Shown here piece after piece: positions 20,828 through 36,019 of a stretch of 64,000 nt of DNA (the first letter of the stretch is position 1; each line of letters starts with the position of its first letter). The notes below the pieces were generated by a model. That model was not told the DNA's origin. It was given only the letters and a program-made list of their open reading frames with translations, and did not search any database. This DNA comes from Tillus elongatus. Taxonomy: Eukaryota; Arthropoda; Insecta; Coleoptera; Cleridae. Both the position numbers and the translations under genes were made by a program. The stretch covers positions 62,049,968-62,113,967 of the forward strand of contig OZ023269.1 of NCBI GenBank assembly GCA_964006375.1, written 5' to 3'.

Positions 20828-20990
20828 CTTCTAGACTCTTGTTAAATCTGCCGACCTCCTTTCATTTGTCACCCATTCTTGGAACAAGTCTATGGAACAA
20901 CACGGTGAATCCCAGATTGTTGCTCTAGACATATCCAAAGCATTCGACCAGGTCTGGCACGCAGCGCTGCTTAATAAACTTCCGGCCTAT
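20828..20990 (+). mobile_element. Inverted LINE-A RT fragment, copy 2
   Basis: Equivalent of 6504-6666, on the opposite strand to the main LINE-A. Confidence 0.85.
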
Positions 20991-20995
20991 CAAAT

Positions 20996-21671
20996 AATTA
21001 ATACAACAACTTTGCTTACTTAGATAACACACCTTCAACACTAGAGGTCTGCATCTCAAATAATGTAAATATAAGAGACGTAAATGCTCAATGAACTAGA
21101 CTCAGATAAAGTCACCATCCTTGTAGAAATCAACACAAAAAATCACACACCCCCACCCCAAAAAATCATAATAAACAAAAGACATTGATGACAATACCCG
21201 CAAAAAAGAAGGCAAAAACCGAAACATTGCTGAAATTGCAGCGAGAATGGGAAGAGGAAATGTCAACATCCCAGTGGACAAAGAGGCTCATTCCACATAT
21301 ACAGACATGGATATCGAGACAGCATGGGGAGGTGGGTTACTATTTTACCCAACATCTGTCAGGTCTTGGACGTTTCAGGTCTACCTGAGTAAAACGAAAA
21401 TAGTCGACAAATAAGAATGTACGTATTGCGGTGATATAACTACGCCAGAACATACTGTTTTTGAGTGCGTAAGATGTATGCAAATAAGAGAAAATGTATA
21501 AAAGATTGGCAGAAATGTAACAGCAGATAATGTGGTGGAGCATGTGCTGGGAAGTAAAGGATTGTGGAATACTGTGGGGCTAGGGGTCGTAGAAATAACG
21601 AAGTCAAAGAAGGATGAAGACAGGATATAAAAGTTTTTAAAACAACAAGAGTTAGGGACGTGGTGAACCAA
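20996..21671 (+). mobile_element. LINE endonuclease end plus R1/I-type C-terminus, copy 2
   Basis: As in copy 1 but lacking ~43 bp between CCACCCCA and AAAAATCATAAT (near 21157), a deletion shared with copy 3 and the right arm. Confidence 0.6.
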
Positions 21672-22231
21672 TGCCAGCGAGTGTTTTCCGCCACCTCTCT
21701 AGTTTTCAAGGGGGTGTTTTGTGAGTAGTCTCGACCTGGAGGGAAGGAGGTCTGGTGTCTAGCAACGTTAACAAGGGTAGGGTGGATACTGGATGCATAA
21801 ATGTCAAGAGAGAAAAACAAGCGTGAAGTCTACGGTTGGTTACCTGTAATAGACAACCTGAGTAACGTCTGTGCGAAATTAATTAAAAGTTGAAATGATT
21901 GGGTTATTTTTGTCACATGAAACAAATAACAAAATTTAAATTGATGTCAGAACTGTCAAAAAAATTTCGTAAAAAAACATATGCCATTTTGAAACATCAT
22001 TAGAAAACTAGTATGCAACGTTTCAGAAATCTACTAGCATTTGAAAATTGTTTCAGACTGCGTTCACCCAATTAAACAGTTTACGTTTGAGTTAGCTAAC
22101 AGTTTAATAAATTATGTGTTCAGGTGAATGGTGTGTTTATTTACCTATCACTAATGTCAAGAGTAAAATAAACTTTAACTTCATTAAAAATGTTTATATC
22201 GATTAAATCCTAAGTATGCTGATACTGATCC

Positions 22232-22881
22232 TGAGTTTTAGTCATTTGCACTTCAGTTTCACTTTTAAAGATGATTCTCTCATAAGTTTGGTATTCGTCA
22301 ACAATTTCTGCGGAATTTTCGTCATTACTGATATATTCCAGATGCCTCACTGACTCAAAAATTAATGTAACGTATGTTGTTATTTATTAAGTCACCAGCT
22401 GTTTGATGAACAGTAGAGTTGTAAGCAGCAGTGACGTCAGGTAGTGTATTAAGCCACTTGTAGGAACAAACCAAGTTGAAATTTTTATATATATTCTCTT
22501 TCAAAATACGTATGACTCTATCCACCATAAGTGGAATAAGTGAAATATAATTACTCACTATCAGTGATTAATGTTGTATTTTTCATTAATGCGTTAAATT
22601 TACAGTACTAACCCAAGATAAGATAGGATTTTAGACGGTGCTGTACTATTGGCTTAAATATCAGCCATAGCTTTAGTCACCTCTTCATCATTTTTAGATT
22701 TAAGAGGGCGTGTCCACACATACTTTCAAAAACAATTGATAACCACTAAATTGTACTTGTAAGCAGAGGTTTCTTTGTAGTCGTCTGTAATTCAGCTAAT
22801 CAATCTACCACAAATCGTTTAAACCCTTGATTATTGTACCTCTACGTTTAAAGCCTATTCTTGCAGGTTTATATAATTCAT
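22232..22881 (-). pseudogene. Polinton-type integrase remnant, copy 2
   Basis: As at 7950-8600, with the same shared stops. Confidence 0.65.
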
Positions 22882-23015
22882 CAATAATTTTTAGTGAATT
22901 TTCTTAGAAAAAATTCACTAATGAGGAGATCTCGACTTTTGAATTTTGAAAAAATTTCTTCAAATGAGCGCGATATAGGACCCCTAGAACGCATATCCGG
23001 GGTCAGTTTCAATTT

Positions 23016-23193
<178 letters not shown>

Positions 23194-23199
23194 CACACC

Positions 23200-23685
23200 G
23201 ATAACTCAAAAAATAATAGGCCGATTTTAATAAAATTTGGCATGTACCTTTGTTTTGTAAATGGCTTGGATAAGTTCGTTAGCCAGGTAAATCGGACGAG
23301 GTTTTCTGGGAAAATTTTGAGTTTTCATTCGAAAAAAATTCTTATCTCAAAAAGTAATAAGCCGATTTTAATAAAATTTGGCATGTACCTTTCTTTTGTA
23401 AATGGCTTTGACAAGTTTGTTAGTCAAGAAAATCGGACGAGGTTTTCCGGGAACATTTTGAGTTTTCATTCGAAAAAATTTTTTATCTCAAAGAATAATA
23501 GGCCGATTTTGATAAAATTTGGCATGTACCTTCCTTTTGTAAATGACTTTGACAAGTTCGTTAATCAAAAAAATCAAACGAGGTTTTCCGGGAAAATTTT
23601 GAGTTTTAATTTGAAAAAAATTTTTATCTTAAAAAATAAGAAATCTATGATAACCAAATTTGGTAGGTAGGTTTACGATATAAAA
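23200..23685 (+). repeat. 141-bp tandem repeat, copy 2
   Basis: Here the repeats are exactly in register (141 bp, 47 codons), so one open frame crosses all three plus the AT tract (22894-23670). I treat this as a consequence of the period, not as a gene. Confidence 0.85.
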
Positions 23686-23705
23686 AGTAAACTATACACC
23701 AAAAT

Positions 23706-23984
23706 TTAGATTTCTATGTTACAAGAAAAAAAAGTTATAATAAATATTTGTGCCAGATCATTTCTATGAAAATTCACTACCATAACGCACTTGCTGCGTC
23801 CAGGCTTTTTAGTATCAGATGGTTCATATGCTATATCCAGCTGATTAAGTATCTCACTTAGATCTTTATTCTTTGGTATATCAATATCATCCAGCACATG
23901 GGAAGTTATATCATTAGTTAAATTTTTCAATTTGTCTTCAAACTCACTTTTAAGAACAGCTAGCTCTGTTAGCTCAGTACAATA
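23706..23984 (-). pseudogene. ORF X1, copy 2
   Basis: Same open stretch as in copy 1, ending in a slightly different C-terminus because of a 4-bp difference near 23735. Confidence 0.45.
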
Positions 23985-24011
23985 ACACGGGAAAAACTGG
24001 GTTAAATACGA

Positions 24012-24651
24012 AAAAACATATAATAAGCAAAACAAAACCTAAAGTAAAAACATCTAATTTTAATAATAAACAAAATTTTGCAATAAATAAACAGAGTAGT
24101 ATGGAAACAAACTCCATAAAAATTAAAAATTCCAATACAACTAATAATTCTGAAGCAAAAATTGCCAATTTGAGAGAATTTAAAACAGCATCAGAGATAG
24201 AGACCAAATCATGTTTTCTCATGAAACTAAAAAGCGACATCAAATATGAGAAAGGAAATTAAAGATTATATTAGGACTTGTGAATATTGCAACAGAGAAG
24301 GCACCCAAAGAATTAGTAAATTATAATAGTTCTCAATCTGCACATTATATGTTTAAGACTCTGAAAACGCTAGGTTATTAAATGCAGATATAGTTAAATA
24401 TATCAAGTTGTTACAAAGAACACAGAAGTGTTTGGACTATGATTGCGGTAACGTTACTTTAGAAGAGTTACCCAACATAATAGAAAAACATATTATCGAA
24501 GAGCGGATAGATAGTTTACGCGAAAGGTGTTATCATGAAAAGGTATATTAAAGAGGTGTTTTTAAAATGTAGCGGGGACCGTATCAATTTGAAAAACGAT
24601 GAGGGTTGCCGAAACTTGTCTACATTCAATATGTATGTATCACGCTGTTAA
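24012..24651 (+). pseudogene. ORF X2, copy 2
   Basis: As in copy 1. A 2-bp difference after AAGGCAC (near 24305) changes the local frame. Confidence 0.5.
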
Positions 24652-24806
24652 ATTTAATAAAAGAAATTTTATTAGTGGTATTAAAAATTGTATGATATTA
24701 TTTGCTTAAATTGTAAACTTGTTACATAAATAAATAAAAACATTGTAAAAGTAAAATGTATTTATTAGTTTTATTTAAAAAAACATTTATTAATGTTCAT
24801 CTCCAG

Positions 24807-25328
24807 TCACAAAAGTCGTTCCAAAATCAATCCACTCACGCCTTCTGCAAATTCCAATTCCGCAACTCTAAATTTCCTCGATGAATTCCTGATAGATATT
24901 TTACTTTTACAGATATATTTGAGATATTTATTTTCCAATGAATTGTTACACTTAACACAAAAGTATATTAACATCTTTGTTATTATTATACAGTTAGACA
25001 TATGAGAGAACCAGTTGATATAAATATCAAAATGTACTTTGATGTCCACAGATGGAAATCAGTTAGTATGAGCCTTCATCAATCAGAAAGATAAGTTTAT
25101 AACAAACCATATCAGTCTTGATTTTCGTAATGTTTCAACTAGGTGATCGTTGTGTAGAGGTGTTGTTGGTAAGCCAGACCATTTCATGCAGTCGTCGCTA
25201 TCAAAATAGGTTCTCACTTCTCTCACATTTGGTGGTCGATGTTCTCTAAAATCAGGACCGTAGTTTTCATTCATATGACACATCATGTTGATACAATCAC
25301 AATCAACTTTCATGTTTACACCAACCAT
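24807..25328 (-). pseudogene. ORF X3, copy 2
   Basis: Identical organisation to 10488-11009; no difference in translation was noted. Confidence 0.5.
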
Positions 25329-25519
25329 CTTTTACGTTTAGACTTTGACCGAGCTTACTAATGTTACATTGGCTGTTAAGTAGATTTTATTGTTCCACTT
25401 CTTCCTCTTTCCACCAACCGCTCTCATTGGTTGTATTTTTCTGCTCGGTTGCTGTGGCAACTTTCAAAATCTATTATAATCATTTTAAGACTTCATAAAT
25501 ATATATCTCCATTGGTTCA

Positions 25520-25966
25520 TCAATTTCTGTAGTGATATTTTGCTGCTTCTGGTAAATATTTAAACAATGGCTTAGTAAAAGAGAAGTCTGAGGCGTACTG
25601 AGTGTAAGATAAAGCAAGGAACGGGGTGGAGCAGTACGGCCAAGTATACAGCACACAATTCAACGATATATTTATTGCAAAGTCTTCACCTTCAGATTGG
25701 CGTTCATCTATATAAGCGTGCTCTTTTATTTCCAACAGCAACTGTCTTAAGTCAGACTCGCTCACATCGCTAGTTCTTGTTTGATGAGTTTGTTTGCGTC
25801 TCGTTTGTCGGTGGGGTTTCTGATGCGTAGCTAGTATACGCATAGAATATTTTTCAAGTATCATTTCTTTGATACTGGACGGAAATGGGGGCATATTCCT
25901 TGGCGCGGGGTTCGTCCTTGATTCATTTCCAACAGAACATTTGATTTTGGCATGAAGATTAACCAC
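25520..25966 (-). CDS. ORF X4, hypothetical protein, copy 2
   Basis: 148 codons, same translation as copy 1. Confidence 0.35.
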   Translation of the reverse strand: MVNLHAKIKCSVGNESRTNPAPRNMPPFPSSIKEMILEKYSMRILATHQKPHRQTRRKQTHQTRTSDVSESDLRQLLLEIKEHAYIDERQSEGEDFAINISLNCVLYTWPYCSTPFLALSYTQYASDFSFTKPLFKYLPEAAKYHYRN

Positions 25967-26920
25967 CCTCTAGGTCGGGGATACCGCGCATAACAATGAA
26001 TTAAATGAATTATGGAGAAATGAAGGAGGTAAGTGTTATATAAAGAAGCAGATTTGTGTTTTAAATCACTTTCAACATTCCTATCGAAAACTTCGGACGT
26101 TCTACAAATTTAAAACATTTAAACAGAGTTGTTCAAAAACAAATGTTTCCGAAAAGTCCATGGTAATGTTGATTTACAAGAACATAGGTTAAGATCTTGT
26201 CGTACAGTATACAGGACAAACGTCGGAACGATAGTTTCGGTCCGTTTTTCTTCTTCTGTGGTCTTTAACTTTATTTTTCGGTTATTGCTTACGTAACCTT
26301 ACCCCTGTAGTCATGTTTCGGATTTTGTGTTGCCCTTTAAATGGGTGTCTATTGCTATGACGGGCCGCACCGAAATCGACTACGTAGTTGTTACGCGGCG
26401 CTGTTGACGTAGGTCACTCTCAACTAATCCGGCCGAGTCATTCGTGCCGGCCAACATCTATCTATAAAGGCGTATGACCACACCACTTCCAGAGGTGGCA
26501 CGGCAGTGTGTGCTTAAACAAATATTGACCACCTTCTTTTCAGTTCGTAGTTAAGCGTAGTTCACAGTGCAGCCGCCGCCAAGTCAGCGCCCAGGTGAGA
26601 CTCCACCTACTTTGTTGTCCCTAAAACATCCTATAGGCGGCACCCGTATACATGCGAGATACTTTACCATCAGCTGGACCACGTAAAAATGAATCAATCG
26701 TCATGAATAAGCAAACAAAGAGCCTGGCAGTTATTGAGTTGCAGTTATAAAACGCGGGGATACAGCTGTGTACTTTGACTCATATGGAAACTTGAAGCCA
26801 CCAATTGAACTGTTGTGTTATCTTAAAAACCCTACTATATTGTATAATCATGATGTATACCAAAAGTATAATACTTATAATTGTGGTCACTTATGTTTAA
26901 AATGTTTAAATAAAAGACTT
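25967..26920 (+). promoter_or_regulatory. Promoter-like stretch, copy 2
   Basis: TATAAAGG at 26463-26470. It carries a 23-bp segment near 26030 (starting TAAGTGTTATATAAAG) that copy 1 lacks. Confidence 0.3.
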
Positions 26921-26932
26921 ACACACTAGTGT

Positions 26933-28376
26933 AAGTAGTGAGGAAGGGAGTTGCGACCCTCTGGCAGCTGCGTCGTGTGATAGGGAGGACCTGGTGACTT
27001 AATCCTCGGATCCTTCATTGGATCTACACTGCGATCGTCAGGCCGAGATTCCTCTATGGGGCGTTGGTCTGGTGGTGTGATGTGAACCAAACTACCAGCA
27101 GGAAGCTGGCCAAACTCCAAAGGCTGGCAATCCTGGGTATCACAGGCGCTATGAAGACGACACCCTCAGCTGCGCTAGATGTCCTGTTGATGCTGCCACC
27201 GCTTCCCATCTGTATCAGAAGGGAGGCTATGCTGTCGCGTCTTAGAATCCGGGACTCGGGTAACTGGTGTGGAGAGGGAGCAGTAATAGGGCATGCAAGA
27301 GTCGCCAAGGAGGTGGAAAAGGAAATTCCGATTTCCGCCATAAAGGTGAGGGATGCCGAGGACGATATTAGGTTGACTAGGCCATACACCCTCAGGATCC
27401 CCAGTAGGGATCAGTGGAGGGAAAATGAGGTTGCATTCCAGCCCGCAAGCCTGTTTCACCGACGGATCACGGCTGGAGGACCAACAATCCTCCGGGGCAG
27501 GAATATACATCGTGGGCCTGGGGTGAGCGAGAGCTATGCTCTTGGGGCATACACCACGGCATTCGAAACAGAGGCGTACGCTATCCTGTCTGTGGCCAAT
27601 AGACAGGATGTGAAGATGAGTCCCGAGAAATGCGTGTACATCTGCTCGGATAGCCAGGCGGTCCTCAGGGCAGTCTGCGCGGCCAGAATCAGGTCACCAC
27701 TGGTTCAGGAGTGCGCTGACGCCCTCAGAGGACTAGCCAGGACAAAGGAGGTGCAACTGGTGTGGGTTCCGGGACACTGTAGCGTAGCGGGGAATGAGGT
27801 GGCGAATAATCTCGCAAGAGTCGGTTTCCGGCGGCCGTTCTGTGGCCCGGAGCCTGCGATAGGCATAAGTAGGAAGACAGTCTCTGTCGGCTTAGACAGG
27901 TGGACCGAGGAAGCAATGGAGAGGCACTGGGGGTAGGTGACTGCAGGCAGGCGAGTGACTTTGTGGAAGGGCCGGACAGAGATAAAGCTGTCTGGCTACT
28001 CGGAAGGAGTCGACCTACGCTTCGCCGCATCCTTGGGGTGCTGACAGGCCACTGCGCCCTTAGAAGACACCTCACATTGATAGGCGTAGAGAGGGATCCC
28101 ATTTGCCAGGAATGCGGCGAGGATAAAGAAACGTCCTACCACTACCTGTGTGAGTGCGAGCCTTTGGGAGTCTTCGCGCAGAATTGTTCGGATCGAGGAC
28201 TCTGCAGAGGAATCAGGTAAGTACCGTCCAATTGAAGACCGTCACGGCCTTCATCTCGAGGTCGAGGCGGTTTGGCGACAGAACCGAGGAAGAGTAGAGC
28301 ATGGTTGCTGGGTTGCTGGGGTTGGCAAAAAGGGCCCTTGCTTGACGTTGGCCTCCCTACCACTGCTACTACTACT
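26933..28376 (+). mobile_element. LINE-C, copy 2
   Basis: ORF blocks at 26998-27936 (RT end, RNase H) and 27900-28220 (CCHC knuckle). Target-site duplications are at 26921-26932 and 28377-28388, the right one with one substitution (ACACACTTGTGT). NEVANNLARV differs from the NLARL of the other copies. Confidence 0.85.
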
Positions 28377-28388
28377 ACACACTTGTGT

Positions 28389-28647
28389 GTAATGGCGACA
28401 AATGTAAAGACCTGGTGTTCTTCACCTGGCTGTAAAATAAAATCAATAATAGAACGGGGTCAGTAATAAATGCTTATTTGCAAAATTGTGGATTCCACAG
28501 CACCAGGGACGTGGTGTGGGGAGACGAGGAACTGTCGAAACAAGGGCAATGTAATGACGACATATGTAAATACCTGGTGTTTTCACCTGGCAGTAAAAAT
28601 AAAATCAATAAGAGACCGGGCTCAGTAATAAATGCTTACTTGCGCGA
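28389..28647 (+). repeat. Duplicated tail repeat, copy 2
   Basis: Both ~93-bp blocks are present, as in copy 1. Confidence 0.75.
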
Positions 28648-28757
28648 ATTTGAGACAGATGTAATCAGGTAGAATAGGGAGGCTCCGTCTGATTTTTCAT
28701 ATGAAATGCCCTTGCTTTTATATGATGCTGATACCCCATCTCAATGCTTTAGACGCG

Positions 28758-29164
28758 AGTTAACTTTCTTGTTAACACACTTGAATTTTTAAAAGAATTT
28801 ATTGATTATAGTTGCATAAAATACTTATGAATAATAATAAAAAAATGATAAATGTAAATTATGACAAATTAAAAGAGACTCAAGCCATAACAATGTAGGA
28901 ATTTCCGTCCGTGGTCTGGTAACTTCCATATATAGTCTCTGGTGGGGCGTGGACCGAGAGGCGGTTTCCACCTAAGTTGCAGTCTTGAAGGTGATCCTGG
29001 CAGGTGGCTGGTTGCTGATTTGAAAGTCTAGTTGTTTACCCATCTATGAATAGTCTATTCTTCTAATTGCGCTGCTATTAATTAACCCATTCGTCAGCGA
29101 CCTTGGGTGTTGAATCGGGATCTGTACGTCTTATATACATTGTATGAGTTGGCTATTGTTATCT
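28758..29164 (-). mobile_element. Errantivirus-like 3' LTR (candidate), copy 3
   Basis: As in copies 1 and 2, with single substitutions only. Confidence 0.5.
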
Positions 29165-29188
29165 CCTCCGTCCTTTAGAGAACGAAGC

Positions 29189-30963
<1,775 letters not shown>

Positions 30964-31168
30964 TCCCCGTATAATTCCTATTATGATTCTGGTGATGGGG
31001 AGAATTATTTAATATCCTATTCACTTTATTTTGAATTTGATCCGTTATATCTTTTTGTATCGTCCTCGTATCACTCACATTTTTATTTCGACGATATTCA
31101 TATGTGTTTAATGAAACTTGATCACGTTTACATTTATGATGGGTAAATATTTCTCCTGTTTCATTCAT
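30964..31168 (-). pseudogene. pol: Errantivirus protease-RT linker, copy 3
   Basis: Linker portion equivalent to 2300-2513, separated from the RT start by the local deletion. Confidence 0.5.
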
Positions 31169-31299
31169 TAGTTGCAGACTTCTGTAGTCAGCTTTTCATT
31201 GTTGGTGTTGATTTCCTAGTTCCCGTGCGGTAATGCTTCTGTCTCTTGTATTATTTACGTTAATGTGATTCATTTCATCATTTGCTTTGATGCTCCTAT

Positions 31300-31748
31300 T
31301 TATCCAATTGTTATTGCTACTCTACTATTACTACCCATTTTGTCTTCTTGATCCTTTGTATACGGGAAGTTTATCTTAATGCTTCGATTTTTTAAATTGA
31401 GCCTCTGGTTTTTAAAATCAATGTTCGCTTGATTTTTTATCAGGAAGTCAATTCCAATAAGACCTATGAAATTTTTGTTAAAATCAAATAGACAAAACTC
31501 TTGTTCACTGTCCGTTAGTGAGTTTAAAATTATTTTAGCTCGATTATTACGGCTGGAATAACCATGCGCACTTTTTATCAAAAACGGGTGATCGTAAATC
31601 TTATTATAAAAGTTTTTATATGCTATGAACGGGTTTAAAAGGCTTTTAGTACTACCGGAGTCGAGCAGTATTTTTCCGGGTAGTTCTTTTATTATTACGT
31701 AGGGTAACTGGGATACTGTGTTAAAATTATTAATATCTATTACGGTTC
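31300..31748 (-). pseudogene. pol: Errantivirus aspartic protease, copy 3
   Basis: DSGST and IGIDFLI motifs as in the other copies. Confidence 0.8.
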
Positions 31749-31915
31749 TGTTTTTGAGCTCCCTGCTATCGGAAAATTTTGATGCTGTGCATCGTATAAT
31801 TCGGATGGTGATTGTTCATTATATGTTACGTCATAATCTAATTCTTCTGGTAAGAAATGTTGTCTTTGTTCTAATTCATTGAAAGGAAAAGAATTATTCG
31901 TTTCGTTATAGTTTT
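31741..31915 (-). pseudogene. gag: Errantivirus gag tail, copy 3
   Basis: Same acidic tail before protease, bounded by the LINE-A A-run near 31912-31922. Confidence 0.5.
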
Positions 31916-31921
31916 TTTTTT

Positions 31922-34227
31922 AATTTGAACAACACACCACGAGGGCTTACAGCCTAAATACTATCGTACTGTGGGTGTTGACAAGGAGAAAAGAGGCAGC
32001 TTGTTAATTCTGGACTTGAAGGTTTGGAGGTTCGGAGGAGAAGGAAAAACATGTGCCGGCAAGGAATTCCACAACTTGGAAGTCCTCGGGACAAAAGAGC
32101 GGGCATAACAAGATGTTCTAAGTCTGGTGACCTGGACAGTAAAAGGGTGCATTCGCTCTGTTCCCCTGGTAGATCTGTTGGGGGCAGCAGGTGGGGGAAC
32201 TATGGAGGAAAACTCCTCTGAGCAGTGCCCGTGCAGATATCTATAAAAGAGAGAGAGGTCACCAACGGCACGTCGGTGGGCAAGGGATGGCAGCCTTTGG
32301 GTGGGGGTAGGGTCACCGATGAGACGTATAGCTCTCTTTTGAATGGAGTCCAGGATAGCGAGTGTAGAAGCGGCAGCGGCACCTAAGATGTGGGAGCAGT
32401 ATTCGAGGTTTGGCCTTATTTGTGAAGCATATAAGGTATAGAGATTAGCTGGTGAAAAGTATTTGCGAGCCCGGAAGAGGAAACCTAATTTCTTAGCAGC
32501 TGCTTCTGCAATTGATGTGCCATGTTGGTGCCAATTAAGATTTCGATCCACAGAAATGCCAACAAGAGAAAAGGACTCATTACTTGGAATAACTTGGTTG
32601 TTCATTGTGATGGGTCTAGGGCTGGTGTATCTCTTGTGAGAAAGAAAGCACGACTTAGTTTTGGTGGGGTTGAATTGTACAAGATTTCTACTTCCCCAGT
32701 CTAATATTTTTTGGAGATCCATGGAGACAGAACCCTCCATGAGCCTGCGATCCTCATCTAATTTGGGCTAAAGAGACAGGCTTTGAATATTGTATATTTG
32801 AATGGAGGGTGCTGTCGTCCGCGTAGCTGTGAACTGTGTTGGATGTGCTAGATAGGAGGTCACTGATGTGGAGAAGAAACAAAGTAGGGGCTAAAGCTGA
32901 ACCTTGAGGAACTCCTGCATTAATTGGATACAGTTTAGAGGAATGGCCATCCACAACAACAGATATGGTGCTGTTGGAGAGGAAATTTGCTGTCCAGTTA
33001 CAAAGTTTTGGTGGTAGGCCATAGGCTGAAAGTTTATTAAGCAGCGCTGCGTGCCAGTCCTGGTCGAATGCTTTGGATATGTCTAGAGCAACAATCTGGG
33101 ATTCACCGTGTTGTTCCATAGACTTGTTCCAAGAATGGGTGACAAAGGAAAGGAGGTCGGCAGTCGATCTGCGCTGACGGAATCCACACTGCCTGTCGTG
33201 GATTAGACTGTGTTTTTCAAGAAATTTTAGTAATTCGGTGTTTATATACTTTTCCGTCACTTTAGAGACGACTGAAAGGAGAGAAATAGGCCTGTAGTTG
33301 CTAGGAAGCGCTTTGGATCCTTTCTTGGGGATGGGTTGTACTCGAGCAGTTTTCCAGTTACTAGGGAATATGCCTTTATTATAAGATATCTGAAACAGAC
33401 GAGTCAGGACAGGAGCAAACTCTGGTGCGCATTTTTAGAGAACAATTGCTGGGATCTCGTCAAGGCCAGAGGCTTTCCTGGTATTAAGAGAAGAGAGCAT
33501 CTTTCGTACCTTTTTAGTTTCGAAAATGATATCCGTCATTTTATGCGCGACATTGGGGACTGTTGGTTGAACATTTGGAGGTGGGTTGAGAGTAGAATTG
33601 CCGGCGAACAACGAAGCAAAAAGTTCAGCCTTGCCCAGGGCGGTAGAAACAATTTCATCCCCTGAGACAAGAGGTGGGAACGTGCTTTTGCAGAAATTAT
33701 TCCCGATAGATTTAGCAAGAGTCCAGAAGAGTTTGCCGCCGTTGGAGCTTAAGAGGACTTTGTTTTTGATGTGGTTATTAAACGAGTTTTTTGCCTCAGA
33801 AAGAATGCGGACATAACGGTTTCTTGCGTCGTTAAATGCTTGACGATTTTCTTGACTGGGATTGTGTAGAAGCGTTTTGTGAGCTTTGACATTTTCAAGT
33901 CTGGCCTTGTCACAAGATTTGGAGAACCAGGGCTTTTGAGTGGCTGAAGAGGTTTTCTGTGTACGTGGGATAAATAATTCCATGCCAGCTTGGATAATTT
34001 CAGTGACGTTTTGTGAGATATCAGAGGGGTCAGGATGAGAGAAGCAGACAGACGCCCATGGAAATAAGGAAAAGTAATCCCGCATTTCGTCCCAGTTTGC
34101 GGAGTTGTAGTGCCAAACGATACGTGGGTGTGATGACTGTGTGACCTCGGGTTGCATTGCGCAGGAAGCTGTGACCAGGCCGTGGTCTGAGCGACCAAGG
34201 GGGGCGGTAACTGATATCTTATAGCAT
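31922..34227 (-). mobile_element. LINE-A, copy 3
   Basis: RT blocks at 33435-34157, 32754-33260 (core, unbroken) and 31961-32740. Private variants shared with the right arm include MQPEVTQ at the start and SSNGGK in place of SSKGGK. It is the left partner of 62351-64000. Confidence 0.85.
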
Positions 34228-34231
34228 TCAT

Positions 34232-35152
34232 GTTTTGATAATTGTTATCTGCTGTGTTATGTTTTTGTATGGTGCGTGTTTCGAACAAGGCGTTTGTGAT
34301 GGAGTTAATTTTTGCTACCGAAAGATGCTGTTTACAATACATATGGGGTGTTACGGAGTTTATCGTGATCGTAGTATCGGAGTTTTGGTGTTCTTCGTGT
34401 TAGGTATGTGTCCTGTATGCAGATTATATATGGTTGAATGTTTTCGGTTAAGATTTTAAGTTCGTTGAATTTGTTCTCAATGGCACAGGCATTCCAAGAT
34501 TAAATTTTACTGCTTTTAGGGATAAATTTTAGTGACTTGAGGGATAATACTTAGTTTTCCTACGTTTGACACGAAACATAGTGAGGATTTGGCTCAGGTG
34601 GCATATGTTACTGAGGATTTTTGGTTCGTTGGGTAATGTGCCAAATTTCCACATGTGGGATGTTGGAGCATTTGTCTTAAGTCTTAGGAAGTATCAGATT
34701 ATGTGTGAGTTGTGTGTTTGACTTGGGAAATATGTGAGATGGTTTTGTGTGTTATATTGATTTGTTTTCACCAACTGATCCATATACTTGGTGTATACTG
34801 CGCACTTGCGGTAGTTATCTGCATGAAGAACCAGGCAGTTACATCACTGGATTTCCATATCACGTTCTTGCAGTCCATGTGGTTCTTAATGCATTTGCGC
34901 ATCTTGATTTTGGTTTGCATTGACTTGGTCCATGGCCAAAATTTTTGACAATTACGTGACTTGTTGTTTCTTCATTAGGGGTTCCCATTTTATTCTAATG
35001 CTTTGAAGGTCTTTTACCTTTCTTAATTCGTTGAGGTTTTGGGTTCCTCTGGCGGTCACTAAAAACGATGACGCGGTTGCCTTTTTGCCTTTGAGTGTTA
35101 TGCATAATTCTATAAGCGGCTTGGCCTTAAGCATGCCTCAACTACGACTGCT
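34232..35152 (-). mobile_element. LINE-B fragment, copy 3
   Basis: Equivalent of 5560-6480. Confidence 0.7.
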
Positions 35153-35175
35153 TGGGGTCGGGTGCCGCTTCTGCC

Positions 35176-35338
35176 CTTCTAGACTCTTGTTAAATCTGCC
35201 GACCTCCTTTCATTTGTCACCCATTCTTGGAACAAGTCTATGGAACAACACGGTGAATCCCAGATTGTTGCTCTAGACATATCCAAAGCATTCGACCAGG
35301 TCTGGCACGCAGCGCTGCTTAATAAACTTCCGGCCTAT
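35176..35338 (+). mobile_element. Inverted LINE-A RT fragment, copy 3
   Basis: Equivalent of 6504-6666. Confidence 0.85.
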
Positions 35339-35343
35339 CAAAT

Positions 35344-36019
35344 AATTAATACAGCAACTTTGCTTACTTAGATAACACACCTTCAACACTAGAGGTCTGC
35401 ATCTCAAATAATGTAAATATAAGAGACGTAAATGCTCAATGAACTAGACTCAGATAAAGTCACCATCCTTGTAGAAATCAACACAAAAAATCACACACCC
35501 CCACCCCAAAAAATCATAATAAACAAAAGACATTGATGACAATACCCGCAAAAAAGAAGGCAAAAACCGAAACATTGCTGAAATTGCAGCGAGAATGGGA
35601 AGAGGAAATGTCAACATCCCAGTGGACAAAGAGGCTCATTCCACATATACAGACATGGATATCGAGACAGCATGGGGAGGTGGGTTACTATTTTACCCAA
35701 CATCTGTCAGGTCTTGGACGTTTCAGGTCTACCTGAGTAAAACGAAAATAGTCGACAAATAAGAATGTACGTATTGCGGTGATATAACTACGCCAGAACA
35801 TACTGTTTTTGAGTGCGTAAGATGTATGCAAATAAGAGAAAATGTATAAAAGATTGGCAGAAATGTAACAGCAGATAATGTGGTGGAGCATGTGCTGGGA
35901 AGTAAAGGATTGTGGAATACTGTGGGGCTAGGGGTCGTAGAAATAACGAAGTCAAAGAAGGATGAAGACAGGATATAAAAGTTTTTAAAACAACAAGAGT
36001 TAGGGACGTGGTGAACCAA
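35344..36019 (+). mobile_element. LINE endonuclease end plus R1/I-type C-terminus, copy 3
   Basis: Has the same ~43-bp deletion as copy 2. Confidence 0.6.
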
